Shown: positions 23,955-33,108 of the stretch, piece by piece | Position numbering within the stretch: the first letter of the stretch is position 1 | How the letters are laid out: every line of letters begins with the position of its first letter | Assembly (NCBI RefSeq): GCF_000801105.2 | Contig: NC_079514.1 | Location: forward strand, 29,685,075-29,749,074 | Length of the DNA: 64,000 nucleotides | Direction: 5' to 3' | Origin: Raphanus sativus | Lineage: Eukaryota; Streptophyta; Magnoliopsida; Brassicales; Brassicaceae | Notes under the pieces: generated by a model | What the model saw: the letters and a program-made list of their open reading frames with translations, nothing else | Told to the model about the DNA's origin: nothing | The model's database searches: none | Position numbers and translations under genes: made by a program

Positions 23955-24719
23955 CTATGTGTTTTACATAAAGATATCATCTTGCTCGTTTGATCTGTTT
24001 CCCGCATATAGATATCGTCTAGTTTTTCGTTTGCTCGGGTTCGATATAGATACCACCGTACGTTCTAAATTGCTCTGTTTTTGTATATATACATATATCG
24101 ATTGCATTATATATATATTGCATAGCTTGCTTTGCTCATTACTGCACAACTCGACTGATTAATGACATTACATAGCTCGTTTGATCTGTTTACATATTTT
24201 TGCATCATAGCGCCTGTTATTTTGCATCATAAGCGTTACCGCATAGCTCGTCTGATAGAAGCCATAGATCAATTTTTTTTCATGAAATACGAACTGATCA
24301 TCGAAGTTAGAAGCGGCCTCTCATCTCTCATCCGCCTGTTTTGATCCGAACCGAATACTCATTTGCTCGCTTGCTCTGTTTCACATACATGCTCGCTTGC
24401 TCTGTTTCACATTCATATATGCTCGCTTGCTCTGTTTTCACATATATATAGTGCTCGGTTATTTACATTATATATATATATTGCTCTGTTTCATTTATTT
24501 CAACCCGACCGTTTAATAATCATGCATAGCACGTTTGTCTTATTTAAATAATTAAGAATGCATAGCTCGTTTAAATGACCATGCATAGCTCGTTTTGTTT
24601 TGTTTAAATTTCTTTAGTACAACTCGTTATCATGCATAACTCATTATATATATATATAACTGAATTTTATATATATATATCACATGATTATAACTAGTGG
24701 GGGAAATAAAAATTTTCAG
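23955..24719 (+). other. Remainder of the outer Copia leader
   Basis: Begins with the second copy of the CTATG target duplication. Noncoding, with many short repeats of GCATAGCTCGTTTG-like and GCTCGCTTGCTCTGTTTCACAT units (the latter three times at 24365, 24391 and 24421). The true outer gag start is probably ATG 24720 rather than the in-frame ATG at 24684. Excluding the insertion, the leader is about 1.1 kb. Confidence 0.8.
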
Positions 24720-25643
24720 ATGTCTAAATTGGCAAACCTCGACTTTCCTGCTTTGAAAAGCAACGGTAAAAATTACCTTGATTGGGCACTTGATGCAAGG
24801 ATCATGCTACGATCAAAAGGACTTGGTGATACGATCATCAGTGAAAATAAGTCCAGTGATAAAGATCGATACAGTGCTATTTATATAATACGCCATCATC
24901 TCCAAGAGACTTTGAAAACTCAATACAGAACCATGGAAAATCCATTGGACCTTTGGAACGCTTTAAAGCGACGTTATGACCACCAGAAAACGGTGATGCT
25001 CCCAAGGGCTCAATATGACTGGAAACACTTAAGGTTCCAGGACTATAAAACAGTAGACGAGTACAACTCTGTCCTGTTCAAAATTGTTTCCATGATGGAA
25101 TTATGTGGTGAAAAAGTTACTGAACTCGAGATGCTTAATAAGACTTTCTCTACGATGCATTCCAGTAACATGGTATTGCAACAGCAATACAGAGAGAGAA
25201 AGTTCACCACATACACTGAGTTGATCGAATGTCTCTTGTTGGCTGAAGCCAATAATGAACTGTTAATGAAAAACAATGAGATGAGGCCTCCGGGAACGGC
25301 TCCATTACCTGACATCTCTAAACTTGCTATAGAGCAAAAGAAAGAGAGTAACCTCGTCCACCATAATAACCAACCCGGCTCATTCCGTGGTAGAGGTAGG
25401 GGACGAGGTGGCACGTTTAACGCACACAGGCGAGGACGTGGTCGCGGGAACACACCAGGCTTCAGCCGTGGTCGTGGTCGTGGCCGTAGTGTGTCGTTTA
25501 AACCTCAGATCAAGACTGATCTATGCCATCGTTGTGGTATGGGGAACCATTGGGCAAAGAACTGCCGTACTCCTAAGCACCTATGTGAACCTTATATCAA
25601 AAGTCTAACAGAGAAACCGGAAGCTCATATGGTTCGAGACTGA
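24720..25643 (+). CDS. Outer Copia gag
   Basis: 307 codons from ATG 24720 (the in-frame ATG at 24684 adds 12 residues of leader-like sequence). The N-terminus (KLANLDFPALKSNGKNYLDW) and middle (LWNALKRRYDHQKTV) match the gag type of one plant Copia lineage. An Arg/Gly-rich stretch follows, then the CCHC knuckle CHRCGMGNHWAKNC near the end. It forms the virus-like particle and packages element RNA. It ends in TGA at 25641-25643; acidic coding-like sequence continues in frame beyond the stop to about 25750, so the stop may be a mutation. Confidence 0.85.
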   Translation: MSKLANLDFPALKSNGKNYLDWALDARIMLRSKGLGDTIISENKSSDKDRYSAIYIIRHHLQETLKTQYRTMENPLDLWNALKRRYDHQKTVMLPRAQYDWKHLRFQDYKTVDEYNSVLFKIVSMMELCGEKVTELEMLNKTFSTMHSSNMVLQQQYRERKFTTYTELIECLLLAEANNELLMKNNEMRPPGTAPLPDISKLAIEQKKESNLVHHNNQPGSFRGRGRGRGGTFNAHRRGRGRGNTPGFSRGRGRGRSVSFKPQIKTDLCHRCGMGNHWAKNCRTPKHLCEPYIKSLTEKPEAHMVRD

Positions 25644-25753
25644 GGATATGAAGGAGATGATGACGAAGAGGACACAAAATATGTCCAGAACAAAGAGGAA
25701 GGATCAAACCAAGATACCGAGATGGAGTTTCAGACTTCAGACATTCTGAAATA

Positions 25754-26130
25754 AGGAATTAAAATTCCATATTTTTTTATTTTATTTTCCCCCGATTTTG
25801 GTGTTTTCTTATTTTTTTTATGTTTGGTTTTGGTGTTAAACATTATATTATGCATTAATAAATTTTTTTTATATATATATCCATACGCATAAAAGAAAAA
25901 AAAAACCAAACATACATAAAAAATATATATATATATAATCGTATAAAATAAAAATATATATAATCGTATAATAAAATAAAAAAATAAAAATAAATAAACC
26001 GATTATATATCAAAAAAAAAAATTATTCTTCAGAATTATAAATATATATTAAGTATATACGAAAAAAAATTAATATATATTTATACCATACATAAAAATT
26101 ATTATTAATTATATGTATTGTTTTTGAAGA
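25754..26130 (+). other. AT-rich gag-pol spacer with inverted repeat
   Basis: About 380 bp of almost pure A/T sequence separate gag from pol. It carries a perfect 13-bp inverted repeat (TATGTTTGGTTTT 25819-25831, AAAACCAAACATA 25902-25914) and several (TA)n runs. No reading frame crosses it. It may be an intron-like or regulatory spacer, or simple-sequence expansion in a decayed copy. Confidence 0.7.
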
Positions 26131-27302
26131 ATGAAAAGTGGAATGGACTCATTTGTGGTAAACAGTGGCACCAGCCATACCATTCTGAGAGACAAACGAT
26201 ACTTCATAAACCTGATTAATAAAACAGCCGACATCACAACCATAGCTGGTACAGCTAATCTAATCGAAGGCTGCGGCCAAGCATGCATTTTATTGCCTAA
26301 TGGTACACATCTAGAGATAGATGATGCATTGTACTCACCTAACTCTAATAGGAGCTTGTTAAGTTTCAAAGACATAAGACTCAATGGTTTTCATATTGAA
26401 ACCAAGGGTGAAGGAAATAAAGAATTTCTTCAGATTTATAATATCACCCAAAGCAATAAAAGAGTCCTTGAGACTATACCAGCATGTGGGACTGGACTTT
26501 ACTATGTTATGACTAGTCTGGTTGAGGCTAATGTCGTGATGAACAAAGAACTCAAAGAAGAGTTCACTCTTTGGCATGACAGGCTGGGTCACCCCGGATC
26601 AGTGATGATGAGAAAAATCATAACAAATTCAAATGGCCACAATTGGAAAAATAAAAGAGTTATTCCTAAATACCTCACATGTGAAGCATGTTCACAAGGG
26701 AAATTAATCACTAGGCCATCACCAGCCAAAATGAATAAGGAAATGATAAATTTTCTGGAAAGAATACAAGTTGATATTTGTGGACCGATACACCCACCCT
26801 GTGGGACTTTCAGATATTTTATGGTCTTAATTGATGCATCTACAAGATGGTCACACGTTTGTCTCTTATCAACTCGTAATCTAGCACTTGCGAGGTTGCT
26901 GGCTCAGATCATAAGACTTAGAGCACACTTTCCAGATTTTCCTTTAAAGACTATACGTCTTGACAATGCTAGTGAATTCACTTCCCAGGCTTTTAATGAC
27001 TACTGTATATCCATGGGGGTAAGTGTGGAACATTCAGTAGCACATGTCCATACTCAGAACGGTCTGGCTGAATCTTTTATAAAAAGAATTCAATGGATTG
27101 CCCGACCACTCTTAATGAATACCAAACTCCCAATATCAGCTTGGGGACATGCTGTGCTACATGCAGCCGAGTTAATTAGACTCAGGCCATCCAGTGAGCA
27201 TAAATACTCGCCATCCCAACTAATTACGGGTCATGAGCCAGATATTTCCCATCTAAGAGTTTTTGGATGTGCAGTCCAAGTGCCTATAGCACCACCACAG
27301 AG
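26131..27302 (+). pseudogene. Outer Copia protease-integrase segment (defective)
   Basis: The protease active-site position reads NSGTSHTIL, so the catalytic Asp is replaced by Asn at 26161-26163; activity is not expected. Integrase zinc region HDRLGHPG...CEACSQGK and core motifs VDICGPI, RLDNASEF and NGLAES are present. Homology leaves this frame at an A5 run (27303-27307) and continues in another frame, showing a single-base indel. The open frame then runs non-homologously to 27375. Confidence 0.85.
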
Positions 27303-29594
27303 AAAAAGATGGGACCTCAAAGGAGGATGGAAGTATATGTTGGATACGATTCCCCTACTATTATTAAATACCTAGAGCCAACAACTGGTGATTTGTTTAA
27401 GGCCAGGTTTGCGGATTGTCATTTTGATGAATCTAAGTATCCAGCATTAGGGGGATATTTTGGTAAGCTGGAAAAAGATATAAAATGGAATCAAACATCC
27501 TTAACATGGCAAGATCCTCAGACTAGAGATTGTGATCTAGAAGTCCAGAAAATAATACATTTGCAAGAGCTAGCTAATAAATTGCCAGATTCCTTTGCTG
27601 ACCCAAATAGAGTAACCAAGTCATATATACCAGCTGCCAATGCACCGATAAGACTTGATGTCCATGAGGGACATAATCAAGCTGATACTACGTCTAAACC
27701 ACAGTTAAAACGTGGTAGACCATCAGGTTCCAAAGACAAAGAAGTTTGGAAAAGAAAAGGTGCAAAGAAATCCGAATCCTTTGAAACCCTAGACATGGAA
27801 AAGGGAACTCATGAACCATCAAAAGAAACTTGGGACGCCAAGGATCAAGGTACTGAGGTTCCTGACAATAATGAGATCTCAATAAATTATGTCATGTCTG
27901 GAAGGGAATGGAACAGAAAACATGTCGACATGGATGATATATTTGCATACAATGTAGCACTTGAATTGATGGAAAATGAGGATCTAGAACCCACATCTAT
28001 ATATGAATGCATGCAACGACCAGATTGGTTAAAATGGAAAGAAGCCATTAATGTGGAGTTAGAATCATTGAAAATGAGAGGTGTATTTGGACTGATCATC
28101 CGGACACCCCATGATATAAAACCAGTGGGATACAAATGGGTTTTTGTGAGAAAAAAAAATGAGAAAGGTGAAGTTGTGAGATACAAAGCACGACTTGTTG
28201 CACAAGGATTCTCACAAAGACCAGGAATAGATTATGAGGAAACTTATTCCCCTGTGGTGGATGCTACGACCTTGAGATTTTTAATAAGTCTGGCTATAAG
28301 AGAAGGTCTAGATATGCGGTTAATGGATGTTGTAACTGCCTACTTGTATGGTCCACTGGATAATGAGATATACATGAAAATTCCAGATGGTATTGAAATG
28401 AAAAACAAAGAGAGTTCTCGAGAACAACATTGTATCAAATTGAACAAGTCTCTTTATGGATTAAAGCAATCGGGTCGAATGTGGTATAATAGACTATCTG
28501 AATATCTCCTGAAAGAAGGATACAAAAACGACCAAGTTTGCCCATGTATTTTCATAAAGAAGTTCAATAAGGGTTTTGTAATCATTGCAGTATATGTAGA
28601 TGATTTAAATATCCTAGGAACATCTGGAGAAATTTCCCAAACTGTTGAATATCTCAAGAAAGAATTCGAGATGAAAGATCTCGGGAAAACAAAGTTCTGT
28701 TTGGGTTTACAATTTGAGTATGTAAAAGATGGAATCCTTGTGCATCAAGAAATATATACGGAAAAGATACTCGAGAAATTTAATATGGACAAATCTCACC
28801 CATTAAACAGTCCCATGGTCGTGAGAAGCCTTGGTCCGGACACGGATCCATTTGGTCCAAAGAGGGACGATGAAGAGATCCTTGGTCCAGAGGTGCCATA
28901 TCTTAGTGCCATAGGAGCTCTGATGTACTTAGCTGGCCATACACGACCAGACATCAGTTTTGCTGTGAACTTACTATCTAGGTTCAGCTCATGTCCGACC
29001 CAAAGGCACTGGAATGGGATAAAACATGTACTTCGTTATTTACAAGGAACCAAGGATTTGGGTCTTATGTTTACTAACCAATCTAAGGAAGGTTTAGTTG
29101 GTTTTGCTGATGCAGGTTACCTATCTGATCCACATTTTGGTAGATCTCAGACTGGATATGTTTTTACACATGGAGGGACAGCAATATCTTGGCGGTTCAT
29201 GAAACAGACCATGGCAGCTACTTCCTCAAATCATGTAGAAATATTGGCGATGCATGAGGCTAGTCGAGAGAGTGTATGGTTGAGATCCATGACACAACAC
29301 ATCAGTACCACTTGTGGTATAACCAAAGGAAAGGATCCACCTACCGTCCTATACTAAGATAACACAGCCTGCATTGCTCAGCTTAAGGATGGATACATCA
29401 AAGGAGACCGGACGAAGCACATTCTTCCAAAGTTCTTCTTTACCCACGAGCTCCAGAAGGCAGGAGAGGTCCAAGTGCTACAAGTCAGTTCAAGTGAGAA
29501 TTCAGCCGATCTCTTCACCAAGTCCTTAGCCACATAAGTGTTCAAGAAGCTCGTGCACCAGATAGGCATGCCTCGACTGAAGGATCTTCAGTGA
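27303..29594 (+). pseudogene. Outer Copia reverse transcriptase-RNase H segment (defective)
   Basis: A linker is followed by RT, with YKARLVAQGFSQRPGIDYEE, the MDVVTAYLYG motif, SLYGLKQSGR and the catalytic YVDD (28593-28604). RNase H follows, with FADAGYLSDP and SSNHVEILAMHEASRE. In-frame TAA codons at 29355-29357 (in RNase H, just before the DNTACIAQLK motif) and 29535-29537 interrupt the frame, which otherwise continues to TGA 29592-29594. The RT core is well preserved, but the product would be truncated. Confidence 0.88.
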
Positions 29595-29738
29595 TGCATT
29601 CATCAGGGGGAGTTCATGTGTTGTACTCTTTTTCCTTATCCATGGTTTTGTCCCATTGGGTTTTCCTGGAAAGGTTTTAATGAGGCAACATCAAAAGCAT
29701 GAATGAACCTTGAACCGGATGTGTCGATCAAGGGGGAG

Positions 29739-29893
29739 TGTTATATACTGATATTATGCTCGACATATCTTATTTGTGCTTATCTTATTGTTGCCTGTTA
29801 TACTTATTTTATTGAGAAGATAAGTATATGTATCATGTATATATACTTGACACTTAATCAATAATAAGATTACGCTTTCCATAGTATCAAACA
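29739..29893 (+). repeat. 3' LTR of the outer Copia element
   Basis: 155 bp, TG...CA. Six substitutions relative to the 5' LTR. It is preceded by the purine tract AAGGGGGAG; another CAGGGGGAG lies upstream near 29604. Confidence 0.95.
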
Positions 29894-30165
29894 ATTTTCA
29901 TGTTATATACTTCATTATCTATTGATTTCATGTTTTGGATCAAAGGATTGTAACAATGTTTTTGCTGAAAAAAACTTACATCTCAGGAAAAAAAAGCAAA
30001 AAGAAAACAATAGAGCTTCATGTAAAATTTTATTTTAGTATTAGGGATCAATCATCAATTTCATATTAAATTTATCCTAACATTTTATTTTAAAAAATAA
30101 AATAAAATCATATTAAATATTGACCACTCAAAAGTTATCACGCTACTACTTTTTATATTGTTCCC

Positions 30166-30174
30166 TTATATATC
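30166..30174 (+). promoter_or_regulatory. TATA box of the small secreted-protein ORF
   Basis: TTATATATC lies about 66 bp before ATG 30240, followed by a CA/A-rich leader typical of plant 5'UTRs. Confidence 0.5.
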
Positions 30175-30239
30175 ACCCGAGAAACCAAATCCTTTCTCAC
30201 ACCACAAAAACATAAAAAGAAAAAGAAATAGTTGACGAA

Positions 30240-30494
30240 ATGAAGACAATAGTCTTGCTCCTCCTGCTTCATGCCGTTTCAACATCAGGGAACAAGATGT
30301 ATAGTTGGCAAAATCTCACTGGCGTCCATGAAGATGAAGGGATTTGGGATTCTCTTGCGCCGAATAAGGACCCTTACATAACCCATGTAGCCCTTCAACC
30401 TGGGAAGACATGTGGTACATGTACCGGAACTGCTAATGGTATAAAATTTAACGATTGTTCATTATACCATAGATGCAAACGCATGGTAATGTAA
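30240..30494 (+). CDS. Possible small secreted cysteine-containing protein
   Basis: 84 codons. Residues 2-17 (KTIVLLLLLHAVSTSG) form a good signal peptide with likely cleavage near residue 17. The mature part has four cysteines in the last third (CGTC, NDCSLYHRC). A TATA box and A-rich leader precede it at suitable distance, which favours a real promoter. The stop follows a GTAATG that could instead be a splice donor. Coding-like sequence in other frames continues to about 30620, so the gene may have a second exon or be frameshifted. No family was recognised. It could be a secreted peptide of the reproductive or defence type, but this is speculation. Confidence 0.45.
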   Translation: MKTIVLLLLLHAVSTSGNKMYSWQNLTGVHEDEGIWDSLAPNKDPYITHVALQPGKTCGTCTGTANGIKFNDCSLYHRCKRMVM

Positions 30495-30859
30495 CTCCAG
30501 TTTCCTCTATGCTCCAAATGGTTACGCTATGCGGGACACAGAAGAGGAGCATACCCAAAGTCGACTATGCATATTTACAACTTTCTTTCGTTCTGTCTCC
30601 GTACGCTCTATGAGTACCAGTCGATATATATGTACTGTGCATCTATTAGAAAACCCATGTATCCTCTACTGTGTCCCTTCAGGATTTTTATATGTGAAAC
30701 AAGTTTCATTATTCAAAGTGATAGTAGTTGAATTCCAAGGTTTAAAGTGCAACCAACTTCATGATTTTTTATACGATTTTTTCCTTCTTTTTAAGTCCAC
30801 TAATATTAAATATTATAATATCCACTTGATAACCAAAAATTTCTTAATTTGATAACCCT

Positions 30860-32610
30860 AAATATCCATTTGATAACCAAAAATTCTTAATTAATTATGT
30901 ATGAGATTCAAAAATATTGTAAAAAGGAAAATTGTCAAAATAGAGAAAAAAATCGGGAATTGTTGTCTTTTTGGTATAAAACCTATTTTGTCTCTCTTTT
31001 ATTCTTTTCATTTCTGAAACTTAATGAAATAGATAGTTTTATGAATCAAAAAAATATAAACTATTAATAAAATAAACATATACACAAACACATTTTTTTG
31101 TTGAAAATTTTGATAAATTAAATTTTTAAATTTCTTTCTACTAAAATAATTATTCGTTTTCTACGGAAAATGGGTTAATAGAAAACGAAATCCAAAATAA
31201 ATAAGTCCATCTACTCTTTTTTAGAATGAACAATCTACTATTAATTAAAATTCTAAATAAGTTCTACTAATTGTAAAGAAAACTATTTTTCCTTCGAATG
31301 TAATTTCTACTTTTATCAAATATTCTAAAATTTCATAAATGCGAAATCTAGACACTGCACGAACGTCTACATGAGGTAGAAATTGCATTCAGGATTTTTA
31401 TCATGGTTCTGCATAGTGTAAAAGGTACATTTCTATAGATAAGAAAACATGTTTTTGCAAAATTAAGAAAATTTCAGTTAAAAAAATATTCTAAAAATAT
31501 TCTAACTTCCTAAAACGTGTTTTGACGATTTGTTTTGTCAAAATATCAAAAAATGATTTTTCTTTTCTTCTTCATCAATCTATAATTTTTCCATAGTTTG
31601 TCTTGTGATTTTCACAAACTCTTGTTCTATAATGCATATTTATACAACATGGTTGTGGTGCTTGGGAATTAGGTGCAACCATAGGATGGGTATTTTTGGC
31701 AAAGGGGGTAGACTATTGTTATTGGAATCAAGTTCTACCTTAGAGGATTAAAAATGGTTTTGGATGATTTTTATATGGAAGAAGATATAACGATTTCACC
31801 AGAGAAGACACATAATCGCATCTTGCTCCTCCCTCTCTCGAGAGAGAGGCGGAGAAACCAAAAGAAATTAGGGTTACGGGACATTGGGGACTTTTGTTCT
31901 TTTTTAATTTTTTTACATTTCTTTTTTCTTTCTAAAACTTTTTATTTTTACTTTTTCATTAATCTTTTTAAAATTTATTTTAATTTGTGTTTAATTTGAT
32001 TAATGAAAGGTTAGTTTTAGGATTATGAAAAGTATTATACTATATATATTGACAACTTAGTGATGGTATTATACTAAGGGAACAACCATCTCAAATTTTT
32101 GTTTCGTTTTGACAATTTTCCCAAATATAAATTACTAAACGCTTATACATATATTTTAGAACATTTTTCTACCAACCATAAGCATTGTCCAAAACATGGT
32201 TATTATACCAAAATATCTGTAACAAAACTAATATACATAATATTATTTTAAATTGTTAATTTTATTAAATTTTAATTTATATGCTTCATATTAATTCTTA
32301 TATTGATGATTTATAATAATTTTCACACAATTATTTTTATACGTTTTATAAATAATTTTTTTAGATCAAATTGTAATGTATATTTCGGAATAAATCTACA
32401 CCTTAAGTGTAGACTTTTGAAGGATTGGACCGTAAAATAGTTTTCTAGTTTTTGTTTGGTTATAAATATTTTCATTTAAATTTGCATTTGAATAAGTATG
32501 AGGTCTAATTTTGTATTTCAAATCAATTTCTAGATTATATTTGACAAATTCCCTAAATTTTAAGCAAAAAAAAACACGAACAAGTTTTTAATTTCAAAAA
32601 AAAAAAAAAC
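30860..32610. other. AT-rich intergenic sequence
   Basis: No convincing gene. A frame at 31754-31999 is low-complexity at its end. No transposon ends were identified. Confidence 0.5.
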
Positions 32611-32615
32611 AAAGC

Positions 32616-32890
32616 ACGAACAAGTTGGACGTAAAACGAAAAGGTAAATTATTAACACAAAGGAAATTTTGTCAAAAAAACTTCTCTCTTTTGCTTGACG
32701 TTAAGGGTTGACCCGTGGACTTACTCACCACCCATGGTTTGGCTTCTGTTTCTTATCTTCATCTATATCATTCCCCAAACATTCAAAACAATTCGCACTC
32801 TATCAATTCCGATGATCTTTTACGCTTTCTTAAACCATGGGCCCCATACTATTGTTTCACGTGTATGGGATCAGACCCGCACCTGATTTT
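32616..32890 (+). pseudogene. Duplicated promoter and signal-peptide start of the CrRLK1L gene
   Basis: About 220 bp repeat the region 32906-33132 directly downstream (offset 290-298 bp). The copy includes ACCCGTGGACTTACTCACCA, CCCATGGTTTGGCTTC and the start codon context CCGATGATC (ATG 32812). After about 25 bp of coding homology the frame runs into unrelated sequence and stops near 32888. It is a broken 5' end of a receptor-kinase gene, or a tandem promoter duplication. A transcript starting here could place an upstream ORF before the real gene. Confidence 0.75.
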
Positions 32891-33108
32891 AAGCGAAACA
32901 AAACTCGAACAAGTTGGATGTAAAACGACAAGGTAGATTATTAACATGGAAGATATTTCGTGGAAACTTCTTCTCTTTTGCCTGACCTGAAAAGACAGTT
33001 AAGGGTTGACCCGTGGACTTACTCACCACCCATGGTTTTGGCTTCAGTTTCTTATCTTATTCTTTATCATTCACAATCACTCAACAGTTCGCACTCTTAT
33101 CAATTCCG

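Larger units (their letters stand above)
18580..29893 (+). mobile_element. Outer Copia LTR retrotransposon (full length, interrupted)
   Basis: Two 155-bp LTRs (18580-18734 and 29739-29893) start TGTTATATACTG and end CAAACA. They are flanked by a perfect 5-bp target duplication ATTTT (18575-18579, 29894-29898). The LTRs differ at six positions (3.9 percent). Gene order gag-PR-INT-RT-RH makes it Copia; gag and pol resemble the Bianca-like lineage (inference). A purine tract AAGGGGGAG precedes the 3' LTR. The sequence after the 5' LTR (CGTTATCAGACACG) is not the usual initiator-Met tRNA primer site. The leader contains an entire second Copia element; without it and its extra target copy the element is about 6.45 kb. 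It is defective (protease active-site change, frameshift, stops). Confidence 0.95.

Noticed and set aside
25043..25453. 136-codon minus-strand frame opposite the outer gag
   Set aside because: Shadow of the Arg/Gly-rich gag coding strand.
27303..27307. Programmed ribosomal frameshift in the outer Copia pol
   Set aside because: It is located between integrase and RT, where Copia elements do not shift. The element has other defects, so an A-run indel is simpler.
33013..33108. Upstream in-frame ATG extending the first receptor kinase by 32 residues
   Set aside because: The extension falls in promoter/UTR sequence conserved with the duplicated copy and the paralogue, and the signal peptide starts at 33109.
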